Shown one piece after another: positions 55,414 to 64,000 of a DNA stretch of 64,000 bases. The position numbers were made by a program, and so were the translations under genes. A model generated the notes under the pieces. The model saw only the letters and a program-made list of their open reading frames with translations. It made no database searches and was not told the DNA's origin. Source of the stretch: Sordariomycetes sp. S80-01Y (taxonomy: Eukaryota; Ascomycota; Sordariomycetes); assembly GCA_037042185.1 (NCBI GenBank), contig JAXQJY010000023.1, positions 682,001 through 746,000 of the forward strand. The letters are read 5' to 3'. How positions within the stretch are numbered: the first letter of the stretch is position 1; each line of letters begins with the position of its first letter.

Positions 55414-55419
55414 ACGCGT
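55414..55419. promoter_or_regulatory. ACGCGT (MCB, MBF-binding) box in RAD5/NDUFAF6 promoter
   Basis: A perfect ACGCGT 123 bp upstream of the RAD5 ATG. Known MBF targets in yeasts include replication and repair genes. It is the second such box in this block, the other being before DPB11. Confidence 0.5.
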
Positions 55420-55541
55420 TCGATGCGCGATGGAGCGTTCGTCGCGTCTCCCAGCGGCCAGGTTTTTGCCAACGGCCCAAATCAACAACCAACTTTGTCT
55501 ACTGGTTCCATTTGGACGGGGCCAAATGACACCAGACAGTC

Positions 55542-58500
55542 ATGGAATACGGAACGTCCTCGCAGGAACCTCCGGCCAAGAAGAGGAGGTTCTTTCAGGA
55601 CCCGGATGAACCGTCCTCTGACGACCCGGCAGAGTTCAGCCCGCAGCCTAGCAGCCCATCTTTGCAGAAGAAATCGAGCCTCGAAGACGGCGAAGGCTTC
55701 AAGACCGAGTTCGACGACAGGAACGTTCTTAGCGAAGTCTCGCATAATGGCACACCAGACCGCACATCGAACCCTCCACCTCCCACCGACATAAAGCGCG
55801 AGCCGTCAGGTTTCGATCAGGAAATGCTGGAGGCCTTCGTTGGAGGAAAAGTATCGCCAGAAGTTCTCAGTGTGCTGCGCGAACTGTGCGGTGCGGATCT
55901 CCAGAAGGCTGTCAACATGTACTTTGACGGAACATACAAGTCCAAACTCAACAGCATCAAGAATCGATCCAAAATAGCGTCTCCTTTCGCGCCCCCGCCT
56001 CCCATTGCCGTCGCAAAGCCCATTGCTCCAGGGCCAACACAGAGCTCAACGCCAGACTCGTCGACACCACCGCCCGATCGAATCCCTCGCGAACGATACG
56101 TTGGGGCATTTGGCGTGGAAGGGTGGTGTACACGGAGCGGGACGAACCTCTTGAAGCACGGGGACGTGATTCAAATCGAAAGAGAGAAGGTCAAGGCTGC
56201 ACCTTCAACGAGCGGAAAAGGAAGGCAAGCAGGGCCAGTGAGCAACATCCGAGGCGCTGCTGCTGTTGCTCGTCGGAACGACGTGATCGTGCGCTTCAAG
56301 AACCCTGCGGGCCAGGAGGTTGGGCGAATAGAAAAGGAGTCCTCATCATGGATATCTGCATTGATCGACCAGAAGTTGTGCAAATTTGAAGGCTCGGTGG
56401 TGTACGCCCCGGAGCGCTTGCGGACGAATGATACGATTTTTCTGCAGCTGAGATGCTACATGCTGAACACGGCCTTCTTCAATAAGGGATTTCAGCTGGC
56501 TGATGATCGAACGGTCAGCCCGTTCGAGCAGCAGGAGACGACAGACGAGAAGAAGCTTCGCCTCCGCCAGACAGCGCTTGTCAGGCTGTTTCAAGAAGTC
56601 AACATTCAACCTACAGCGGCCAGTGCCAAAGCTGCCGAGGGCAGGAAGGGACTTCTGAAGGCCGCCGAACAAGATGAGCAGAAAGCAAAAGACGTCAAGA
56701 AGCAAGATAGCAACAATGGGCAATCGGCACAGTCTGAAGAAGAAGAAGAAGGCGCAGAGTTGGAACAAGACCAGCTCGATGCTTTGTACAAAAAGGCCCA
56801 GTCGTTTGATTTTGACACTCCTGAAGCGGAGCCAGCTGAAACATTCGCTATGACTTTGAGATCGTACCAGAAGCAGGCTTTGCATTGGATGATGGCTAAA
56901 GAGAAGGACGAGAAGACTGCGGGCGAGCCCTCTATGCACCCACTATGGGAGGAGTATGCTTGGCCAGAAAAGGACGTCGACGACAAGGACCTGCCGAAGT
57001 TTCAAGGGCAAAACAAGTTCTACGTTAACCCCTATTCGGGCGACCTGTCGCTCGATTTCCCTGAGCAAGAGCAGCACTGTTTGGGAGGTATCCTAGCAGA
57101 TGAAATGGGCCTCGGGAAAACGATCCAGATGTTGAGCCTGGTGCACACGCACCGCTCTGATATCGCTCTACAGGCGAAGCAGCCTTCGAAGGCACCGTCG
57201 ATGCCGCGTTCTTTACCGCGAATGGACTCCAACGCCAGAGCCTCTAATGTCCTGGATGCGCCATGTACGACGCTGGTAATCGCACCAATGTCGTTACTGG
57301 CTCAGTGGCGCAGCGAGGCCGAAAAAGCATCTAAGAACGGGACACTCAAGATCGAACTGTACTACGGTGCGGAGAAGAGCAACAATCTGCAAGCATTATG
57401 CTCCGCAGGCAACGCGTCACAAGCTCCAGACGTTGTCATCACCAGCTATGGCATAGTCTTGTCGGAGTTTACCAACATTGCAGCCAAGCAAGGAGACAAG
57501 TCCTTCCACAACGGTATCTTCTCTCTCCGCTTCTTCAGAGTGATTCTAGACGAGGGACATCACATCAAGAACCGTGCATCGAAGACAGCTAAGGCGTGTT
57601 ACGAGATCTCATCAATACATCGATGGGTTTTGACCGGCACGCCTATAGTCAACAGATTGGAAGATCTGTTCAGCTTAGTTCGATTCCTCGGCGTCGAGCC
57701 TTGGAACAACTTCTCTTTCTGGAGGACATTCATCACCGTGCCTTTCGAAGGCGGCGACTTCGTGCGCGCTCTGGATGTTGTTCAGACAGTTCTAGAGCCT
57801 TTAGTTATGCGTCGAACAAAGGACATGAAGACGCCCGACGGGCAATTTTTGGTGCCTCTGCCGCCGAAGCAAATTGACATTGTCGAGGTCGAGCTTTCAA
57901 AGACGGAGCGAGAGGTATACGACTGGATCTACCTCAAGGCCAAGAGCACCTTCTCGAACAATGTCGATGCGGGCACTGTGATGAAAGCCTACACCACCAT
58001 CTTCGCTCAGATTCTGCGACTCAGACAAACATGCTGTCATCCTCTTCTAGTGCGCAACCGTGACACGCTCGCCGATGAAGAGGCCTCTAACGCCGCGGCT
58101 GACGCCGCTGCTGGGCTCGCCGATGACATGGATCTCGATACTCTCCTAGGCCAATTCACAGCAGCCGTTGATCAGGCAGCCGAAGAGAGCAATCATGCTT
58201 TTGGTGCCCACGCTCTTACAGAGATCCGCGAGGAATCAGAGAAAGAATGTCCGCTGTGCTTCGAAGAACCCATGAACGACCAACTGGTGACCGGCTGCTG
58301 GCACTCTGCGTGCAAAGCCTGTCTCTTGGACTACATCAAGCATGAGCGGGACCGAGACGTCATGCCCAAGTGCTTCAATTGTCGCGAGCCGCTCAATATG
58401 CGGGATCTCTTCGAGGTTGTGCGACATGATGGTGAGACGGACCCGTTTACGAAGAAGCCCAAGATTAGTCTGCAGCGCCTTGGGGCCAACACTTCCAGTG

Positions 58501-59078
58501 CGAAGATTGTTGCGCTGTTGAGCGAGCTCAGACAACTGAGGAAAGAGCATCCGAAGATGAAGAGTGTCGTCTTTTCACAGTTCACTTCGTTCCTGACACT
58601 CATTGAGCCGGTCCTTACGAGGGCGAACATCAAGTTTCTGCGTCTAGACGGCACAATGGCGCAGAAGGCTCGGGCTGCGGTTCTGCAGGAATTCCAAGAT
58701 GGGAAGGGCTTCATGATCCTGCTCATCAGCCTCAGGGCCGGAGGCGTAGGTCTTAACCTCACCAGCGCCGGAAGAGTGTTCATGATGGACCCGTGGTGGA
58801 GTTTTGCTGTCGAGGCGCAAGCCATCGACCGTGTTCACCGCATGGGCCAAGAGGACGAAGTCGTCGTCAAGCGCTTCGTGGTTAGGGGGAGCGTGGAGGA
58901 GAGGATGTTGAAAGTTCAAGAGAGGAAGAAATTCATGTAAGTCTCCCATCGCTCATCCACTGCGAATCGTGGGAGCAGAACAGACGCTAACAGGAACAGT
59001 GCTACGTCTCTGGGCATGATGTCTGCTGAAGAGAAGAAAATGGCGAGGATAGAGGATATCAAGGAGTTGTTGAGTTAG
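55542..59078 (+). CDS. RAD5: DNA repair helicase/ubiquitin ligase Rad5 (HIRAN-SNF2-RING)
   Basis: Two exons: 55542-58936 and 59000-59078, with a 63-bp intron; 1157 residues. The second exon restores the C-terminus KKFIATSLGMMS through RIEDIKELLS typical of Rad5. Order: disordered N-terminus; HIRAN domain (about 183-290, RYVGAFGVEGWCTRSGTNLL); SNF2 ATPase with LADEMGLGKTIQ (about 517) and DEGHHIKN (about 670); RING C-x2-C...C-x-H-x2-C-x2-C...C-x2-C (about 903-950, CPLCFEE, GCWHSACKAC, CFNCREP) inserted in the helicase; HELICc with SQFTSFLTL, LISLRAGGVGLNL and DRVHRMGQ. In yeast Rad5 polyubiquitinates PCNA with Mms2-Ubc13 and reverses forks during damage tolerance. All catalytic motifs are intact. 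Confidence 0.95.
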
Positions 59079-59985
59079 ATATGACGGTTTAAATGGCACG
59101 CATGATCGGAGCTCTGGGGCATTACACGGCGTTCTTCGTTGTCGGTATAAACATAGTTCCTGTTACTGCGTAATGAATGGGCACTGTTTGGCAGCATAAG
59201 CTTGCGCCTAAGATTCTGCACAGGTGACGTGTACCGTCGAGATCTATGTCAAGACGCTGTCGACACTGATGTTAGCAGATGCCTGTAAGAAACGTTCCTC
59301 TGGTTTATGATTCATGGTACCTATAGGGATCCTCATCTCAAATCTTGTCCTCGGCATCTCGGTTGATTAGCACGTAAATTATCGCAAGCCCCGAGATCTT
59401 GCCCGACATCTCAAAAATCAATCAACACAAACAGGAACCCCTTGAAGCCAGTGGGAAAAGGTATGCAGAGCCTGAATGTGACGTAAACTCGAAAAGATCA
59501 TTGAGGTCCCCTAATCGGCCTCAAAAACCAGCAGTAAACGACCAAAATTTTGGCATCATCTCTAGAATAAGAGGTCGCAAACATTCTCGAAGCACAGCCA
59601 ATTAGTGCTATTAGTCCGGACTTGGAGAACACTGTTCTGCCTAATTATAAACCCGGAATATTTTGAGGAAGAATCATCAAGACTTTTGCGAAGCCTGAAC
59701 CAGAGCTCATTTGCCGAGAGGATGGAGGCAATTGGACCCGTCGTGATCTCGCCATCGCGACTCCGAATGACGACCATCCAGCAACCAATGATGCAACGCC
59801 AATAGCTTCCCAACCCACGTTTTGTCGATGAGGTGACAGACGTAGCTGGTCTAAGCCCTTAGGAGGTTTAGAGGATCGGCAGTAGGGAAGTCGTACAAAA
59901 TCGAGAAGGACCTCCTCATCGGACTATCCCAGATCTTGTTCGCCCCCTACGACCGCCCTCCACGGCTCAGTCTAACGTTGACAAC
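59079..59985. other. Intergenic, 0.9 kb
   Basis: RAD5 3' flank and promoter of the next MFS gene. The stretch around 59,480-59,700 is A+T-richer than its surroundings. No gene or repeat is recognised. Confidence 0.45.
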
Positions 59986-61658
59986 ATGAGTACTGAAGAC
60001 AAGATCACCGATTCACCTTCGGGTGAAACAAGTCCTCCCGAGGGAGGTTCAGATATCGATCATCAGGAGCCCGTCAATGAGAAGGCGCTCTTACGAAAGC
60101 TCGATGCCCAGCTCCTACCAGCCGTGGGCATCCTTTATCTGCTGTCCTTCTTGGACAGATCCAATGGTAAGCTCTGCTCTCCAAACATGGTGAAACCATC
60201 TGGATCATTCTAACGAGGGAAGTCGGCAACGCGCGCATTGAGGGCCTCCTCGAAGATATCAACATGAGTACGTGACGCCCTGAGCCAAAGATACACGACG
60301 ACCCTCTGACGATGCGCAGCTGGAAACGAGTATCTGACTGGTCTGACAATGTACTTCATTGGATACGTGCTTTTTGAAATCCCTTGTAACATCATCCTCA
60401 AGAAAACCACACCACGATTTTGGCTGCCGACCTTGGCCGTAGCCTGGGGCATCGTCTCAACACTCATGGGCGTGGTGCACAACCGCGAGGGCTTCCTGGC
60501 CTCTCGCTTTTTCCTGGGAGTGACGGAGAGTGGGTTGTTCCCCGGCGTTGTTTTCTACTTCTCCATGTGGTATAAGCGCAGAGAGAGGCAGTTCCGCATC
60601 TCTCTATTCTTCAGTGCTGCGAGTCTGGCCGGTGCTTTCGGTGGTATCCTAGCCTACGGCATTGGGCACATGGGCGGCGTCGTGTGGGAGAATGGGTGGC
60701 GATGGATCTTCATCTTGGTACGGAATGTCTCTGAGGCCTGTTCCACCGCGGCTGCTGACACGAACAGGAGGGCATTGCGACGGTCGTCATCGCCGTCGGC
60801 GCGTACTGGTTCGTCCAGAACTACCCCGACACAGCAGACTTCATCTCGCCAGCTGAGAGCAAGTTCATCCACGCCCGACTCGCAGCGGACAGCGACGCAA
60901 CTCTAGATGAGCGCTTTACTTGGGGGAATGTTCTTGAAGCTATCAAAGATGTCAAGTGCTGGTTGTATGGGTTTGGATTCCACACTATGAGCCTCCCGCT
61001 CTACACGTTCTCTCTCTTCTTAGTGAGTCACCTGTCCTAGTGACAAATGATATGAGCTGACTTAGGTTAGCCCACTATCATTAAGAACCTAGGATACGAA
61101 GCTGCCGTAGCTCAGCTCCTCACCATTCCACCCTATGCATTTGCCTTCATTACGACCTTCACAATCGCAACCCTCAGCGAACGTCTCGGTCAGCGAGCCC
61201 TTTTCATCGGAGGCTCCGCTCTCTTCGCAGCCTTGGGCTACATCGTCCTCCTAGCCAACACCGACCCTGTCGCCAGGCCTGGTGTCTCTTATTTCGGCAC
61301 GTTCCTCGCCGCGGGAGGCATCTATCCCGCCACAGCCCTCGTTCTGTCCTGGCCGGCTATCAACGTCAGCGGACAGACAAAGCGTGCCGTGGGGAACGCT
61401 ATGCAAATCACCATCGGCAACTGTGGTGCTGTGCTAGGCACACAGCTTTACAGAAGCGGCGATGGACCGAGATACATCGTCGGCCACTCCTTCGCGCTGG
61501 GTTACCTGGTTGCGAATGTCGGTGTTTGTGCGATTCTATGGTGGATACTGAGGGCCGAGAACAAGAAGAGGGAAGCTATTACGGAGGAGGTCAAGGCTGT
61601 GGGTGAATTGGAGGACTGGCCAGGTGACAAGGATCCGAGGTGGAGGTTCCAGTACTAG
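59986..61658 (+). CDS. MFS transporter, anion:cation symporter (Dal5/Tna1-like)
   Basis: Five exons: 59986-60166, 60223-60267 (45 nt), 60320-60717, 60768-61022 and 61071-61658; introns of 48-56 bp; 488 residues. Exon 1 ends in the family motif LLSFLDRSN, exon 2 supplies VGNARIEGLLEDINM, and exon 3 begins TGNEYLTGLTMYFIGYVLFEIPCN, the classic Dal5-type sequence. About 12 helices follow, with FLGVTESGLFPGVVFYFSMWYKRRE and the C-terminal KRAVGNAMQITIGNCGAVLG. Known members carry allantoate, nicotinate, biotin, pantothenate or other small carboxylates in symport with protons; substrate here is unknown. The final acceptor (GGTTAG before CCCACT) was chosen because the other AG shifts frame. Confidence 0.9.
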
Positions 61659-62269
61659 AGCTCAGGGATAAAGGGGGACGAGTCCTGAACGAGTGTAGCT
61701 GCTAGCGACAGATAGCGGCGAACCTGTACTGCATAATTCTCTACTCAGAGATTCCTAACACATAGGCCATGTGTACCCTGAATCAATAGAGATTCCAGGC
61801 TGTGGCATTGGGTGTTCAGACTACAGTCGCACCGCTGATTGAATTCCAATCTACATCGTACTGCTCCGTCCGGACACGTGAATAGAAATTACGTAAGGTC
61901 ATTGGAAAGAAGTTCAAGAGCATGGTCATGAACCACACTTGGTTCTGTGCCGTCACTTCCAAGGGGGAACAACTTGTTGAAGGGTTCTCTAGCATTTGAA
62001 GTCGTTTCAAGGGCCGCAGGACGCTTCATTCTAGGATCGCATGGTCGCCAAGAGCGACCTTAAGGCATGAAGCAAGACAACCCGCAAAGTGATGCTCCAA
62101 TCTCGTGAACGAAGAAGCTTCACTAACATACTGCCAACATACGGACTGTCCATTGGTCGTCAGAGCGCCTCTGATGCAAGCCTCGCGGTGCACAGACCAG
62201 CAAGGACTACGTTGCGCACACCCCTCAAACTCACAAGCGGAACACCGTTCTTGATGGCATACAACCAGG
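61659..62269. other. Intergenic, 0.6 kb
   Basis: No gene is supported. It should hold the MFS 3' UTR and the promoter of the small plus-strand gene that follows. Confidence 0.45.
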
Positions 62270-62713
62270 ATGTCTCGAGACGACCGCAAGTCCAGCAAAG
62301 TCCTTGCGCTCTGCACCACCATTGCGCTGGGAGCCTTCATAGCCCACAACCTCCCGCCTACTCCCAACCACAAACCGCATCGTCGACGTCGCCATCCCCA
62401 GCATGATTCCGACGTCCGTCCTCCACCGGCCTGGCCGAAGGTCCCACCTCTGGGCGATGCCTCGCACTACAGAGAAGAGCGCTACCATCTCAAGTATGGC
62501 GCGGGCGACAAACCAGGGGACCTGGTCTGTGTTGTTGACCAACGGCCCTTGGACGGAAGTGTTACAGGCCCAGAGGCGAGACAGGAAAGTGAGGCGGACA
62601 GGAAAGAACGCAACTATCAGGTGGAGAGATATTACCGCCTAGACGGCCCAGAGGCAGGGCCGGACGAGGCACATAGAATCGTGAAGAGGGGATATCCGAA
62701 GTGGGATCGCTGA
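62270..62713 (+). CDS. Small hypothetical protein with N-terminal hydrophobic segment
   Basis: Single frame of 147 residues with the ATG at 62270. Residues about 10-25 (KVLALCTTIALGAFIAH) could be a membrane anchor or uncleaved signal. It is followed by a His/Arg/Pro-rich stretch and a charged tail rich in Glu, Arg and Tyr (NYQVERYYRLDGPEAGP). No family is recognised. Codon bias is fair, so I think it is real but keep confidence moderate. It converges on ELG1, only 49 bp between stop codons. Confidence 0.5.
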   Translation: MSRDDRKSSKVLALCTTIALGAFIAHNLPPTPNHKPHRRRRHPQHDSDVRPPPAWPKVPPLGDASHYREERYHLKYGAGDKPGDLVCVVDQRPLDGSVTGPEARQESEADRKERNYQVERYYRLDGPEAGPDEAHRIVKRGYPKWDR

Positions 62714-62762
62714 TGTATCTGTATTGCCATCCGCTTTCGTCACCGCTGTATCTTTCTCTAGT

Positions 62763-64000
62763 CTAGGCTCCCAAAATCATCTCATCGGGGTCGTGGCCCA
62801 TGATGGAAGGCGTCGTAACCGCCGAGTCATCTCCTTGGGGCATTTTTGATGCGTCGGGGCTCGCGGTGGTTGAGCCGTCCGTTTCTGCCGCCTCGAGCTC
62901 TTCTTTCGCAGCATCTTGCCATTCCTGAAGTCCGGTCCTCATGACTAGCTGGGGGTTGATGGTGCCTTGGAAGTACTTCTCCCTCCTGGTGGATTTTCTC
63001 TCACCGCCCTCCAGAGCAGAATACGCAGCTCTCGTGTTGCGGAAACGTTTTCGCTTGCCACCCTCCCCGCCCTCACTCAACAGGTTGCTGAGCTTCTTGC
63101 GTTCCTTGGCCAGCTGTTCATCGAAGAAGACAATGCTGCGGACCCATGGCGCCACATCTAAGTTGATCAAGTTGAAAGTGCGATCGAATACTGAGGGCTC
63201 GAGATGAGTAGAGGGACTGGACTCGGAAACGGCGATTGGGTCGAACGCATGAGCGAGATCCATCCGCGCCAACCGACTTTCAGTCTTCTTGAAGGAGGAT
63301 TCGAGGATAGATATGGCCTTTGGCTCGTCCACGGGCTCTATCAAACTAGCAGCTTTGTGGTTTCCTGTGGCATTTGTGTAGCCCATGAGGCACTGCCGGG
63401 CTGTCGACGAGAGGGTTGTAGTGATGTCGCGCTCAAGGTAGGCCTGGGCAGTTAGAGGCTCGACGTCTAACAGCTGCCTGCCGAGACTGAAGTCCTCCCT
63501 CATCTTTGCTGGCATGTCCGGCACCCCCGGGTCAATGATCTCCCGCATAGCTGATGCGTATGCACTGTTCGAGAAGACGTCGCCATCGCTTAGCGTCTCG
63601 CAGAAGGTTTGGTACGCATCGACAGCTGCACGCTTGCTCTCGGGAGTGGAATCTTGCGCCATCTTCCTCGTGTAGGCGCGCATATCTAAGTGGTCTTGCC
63701 AGTCACACATTGCAACTTGCCATGAGTCCCAAGATTGATGTATAGCGTCTTCCTCGACTTCTCGCCAGTCGTAGCCCCTTGACATCTGGTCGTGAGCTAG
63801 CCAGCCCATGCCCTTGAGATAAGTGTTCTCGCTGATGACGCGAACAGTGTCGCCGTTCTCGTCCTGATCGACACTGCGTGGCCATCTCAGGTAGAACCAT
63901 TCGAATCCATTCTTGCGGTCGCCCACGCCAATTTGACACCAATAGTTGAGCTCTGCGACCGTTGCCCGAAGATCGTACCCTCGTGAGACGTATAGAGACT
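62763..64000 (-). CDS. ELG1: ELG1/ATAD5-like alternative RFC subunit, C-terminal part
   Basis: The frame is open from the right edge to a stop at 62763 (412 codons in the window); the ATG lies outside. At the edge the reading is SRGYDLRATVAELNYWCQIG, the end of the AAA+ lid (sensor-2-side helices), then VGDRKNGFEWFYLRWPRS, LKGMGWLAHD and a helical collar (CETLSDGDVFS). The C-terminus has NLDVAPWVRSIVFFDEQLAKE, LSNLLSEGGEGGKRKRFR, RAAYSALEGGERKSTRREKYF and NPQLVMRTGLQEWQD, which I recognise from fungal Elg1. Elg1-RFC unloads PCNA, with preference for SUMO- or ubiquitin-marked rings. The Walker motifs are beyond the window. Another RFC-like protein (Ctf18, Rad24) is less likely. Confidence 0.7.
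   Translation of the reverse strand, partial: SLYVSRGYDLRATVAELNYWCQIGVGDRKNGFEWFYLRWPRSVDQDENGDTVRVISENTYLKGMGWLAHDQMSRGYDWREVEEDAIHQSWDSWQVAMCDWQDHLDMRAYTRKMAQDSTPESKRAAVDAYQTFCETLSDGDVFSNSAYASAMREIIDPGVPDMPAKMREDFSLGRQLLDVEPLTAQAYLERDITTTLSSTARQCLMGYTNATGNHKAASLIEPVDEPKAISILESSFKKTESRLARMDLAHAFDPIAVSESSPSTHLEPSVFDRTFNLINLDVAPWVRSIVFFDEQLAKERKKLSNLLSEGGEGGKRKRFRNTRAAYSALEGGERKSTRREKYFQGTINPQLVMRTGLQEWQDAAKEELEAAETDGSTTASPDASKMPQGDDSAVTTPSIMGHDPDEMILGA

Noticed and set aside
1-64000. Transposons, LTR elements, viral relics, CRISPR arrays
   Set aside because: I saw no transposase, reverse transcriptase, integrase, capsid-like frames, terminal repeats or spaced palindromic repeats.

Overview
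The window is nuclear DNA of a filamentous ascomycete (Pezizomycotina), most likely a Sordariomycete. The evidence is short spliceosomal introns (45-116 bp, GTAAGT/GTACGT-like donors and CTAAC-type branch sites), GC-rich third codon positions, fungus-only families (Zn2Cys6 regulator, CHS7, CLG1-type cyclin, DUF3716) and non-operonic layout. I could support 26 protein-coding genes, most with exon borders read from the sequence. I found no tRNA, rRNA, CRISPR array, transposon or viral fossil. Species cannot be fixed from this.

Left third (1-20.8 kb), carbon uptake and metabolism: start of a secreted CE1-type feruloyl/acetylxylan esterase (1-169, minus); a Zn2Cys6 regulator (716-3131, minus); an MFS sugar transporter (3704-5312, minus); a PPxY-bearing tubby/LURP-like protein (6563-7390, minus); an SSU1-like sulfite exporter (8483-9842, minus); a full-size ABCA transporter (10425-15259, minus); a xylitol dehydrogenase (17226-18378, plus); an L-xylulose-reductase-like SDR (18857-19666, plus); and a prostaglandin-reductase-like MDR oxidoreductase (19760-20837, minus). 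Esterase, regulator, transporter, XDH and SDR together look like a loose arabinoxylan/pentose-use neighbourhood, which is an inference from family identity.

Middle (21-48 kb), housekeeping and gene-poor DNA: a DUF7719-like membrane protein; GPI12 (GlcNAc-PI de-N-acetylase); a small basic protein; two convergent single-pass membrane proteins with basic tails; a 1048-residue DUF3716 protein with a long E/R/Q-rich helix; CHS7 (chitin synthase export chaperone); a CLG1-type cyclin; and a class I O-methyltransferase. Two long stretches hold no gene I can support: 31,994-36,086 and 40,815-47,305.

Right (48.6-64 kb), dense genome-maintenance block: DPB11/Rad4/TopBP1 (BRCT repeats), DCN1 (cullin neddylation), mitochondrial bS6m (MRP17), an NDUFAF6-like complex I assembly factor, RAD5 (HIRAN-SNF2-RING), a Dal5-type MFS transporter, a small hypothetical gene, and the C-terminal part of ELG1/ATAD5. 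DPB11, RAD5 and ELG1 act in replication checkpoint signalling and PCNA ubiquitin/SUMO handling. DPB11 and RAD5 each have an ACGCGT (MCB/MBF-like) box in their short divergent promoters. I did not find a clearly novel defence or mobile system. The best leads are the pentose neighbourhood, the genome-maintenance block with shared cell-cycle boxes, the PPxY/tubby-like protein, and several gene models that automatic callers are likely to get wrong (micro-exons, a stop-free in-frame intron in CHS7).
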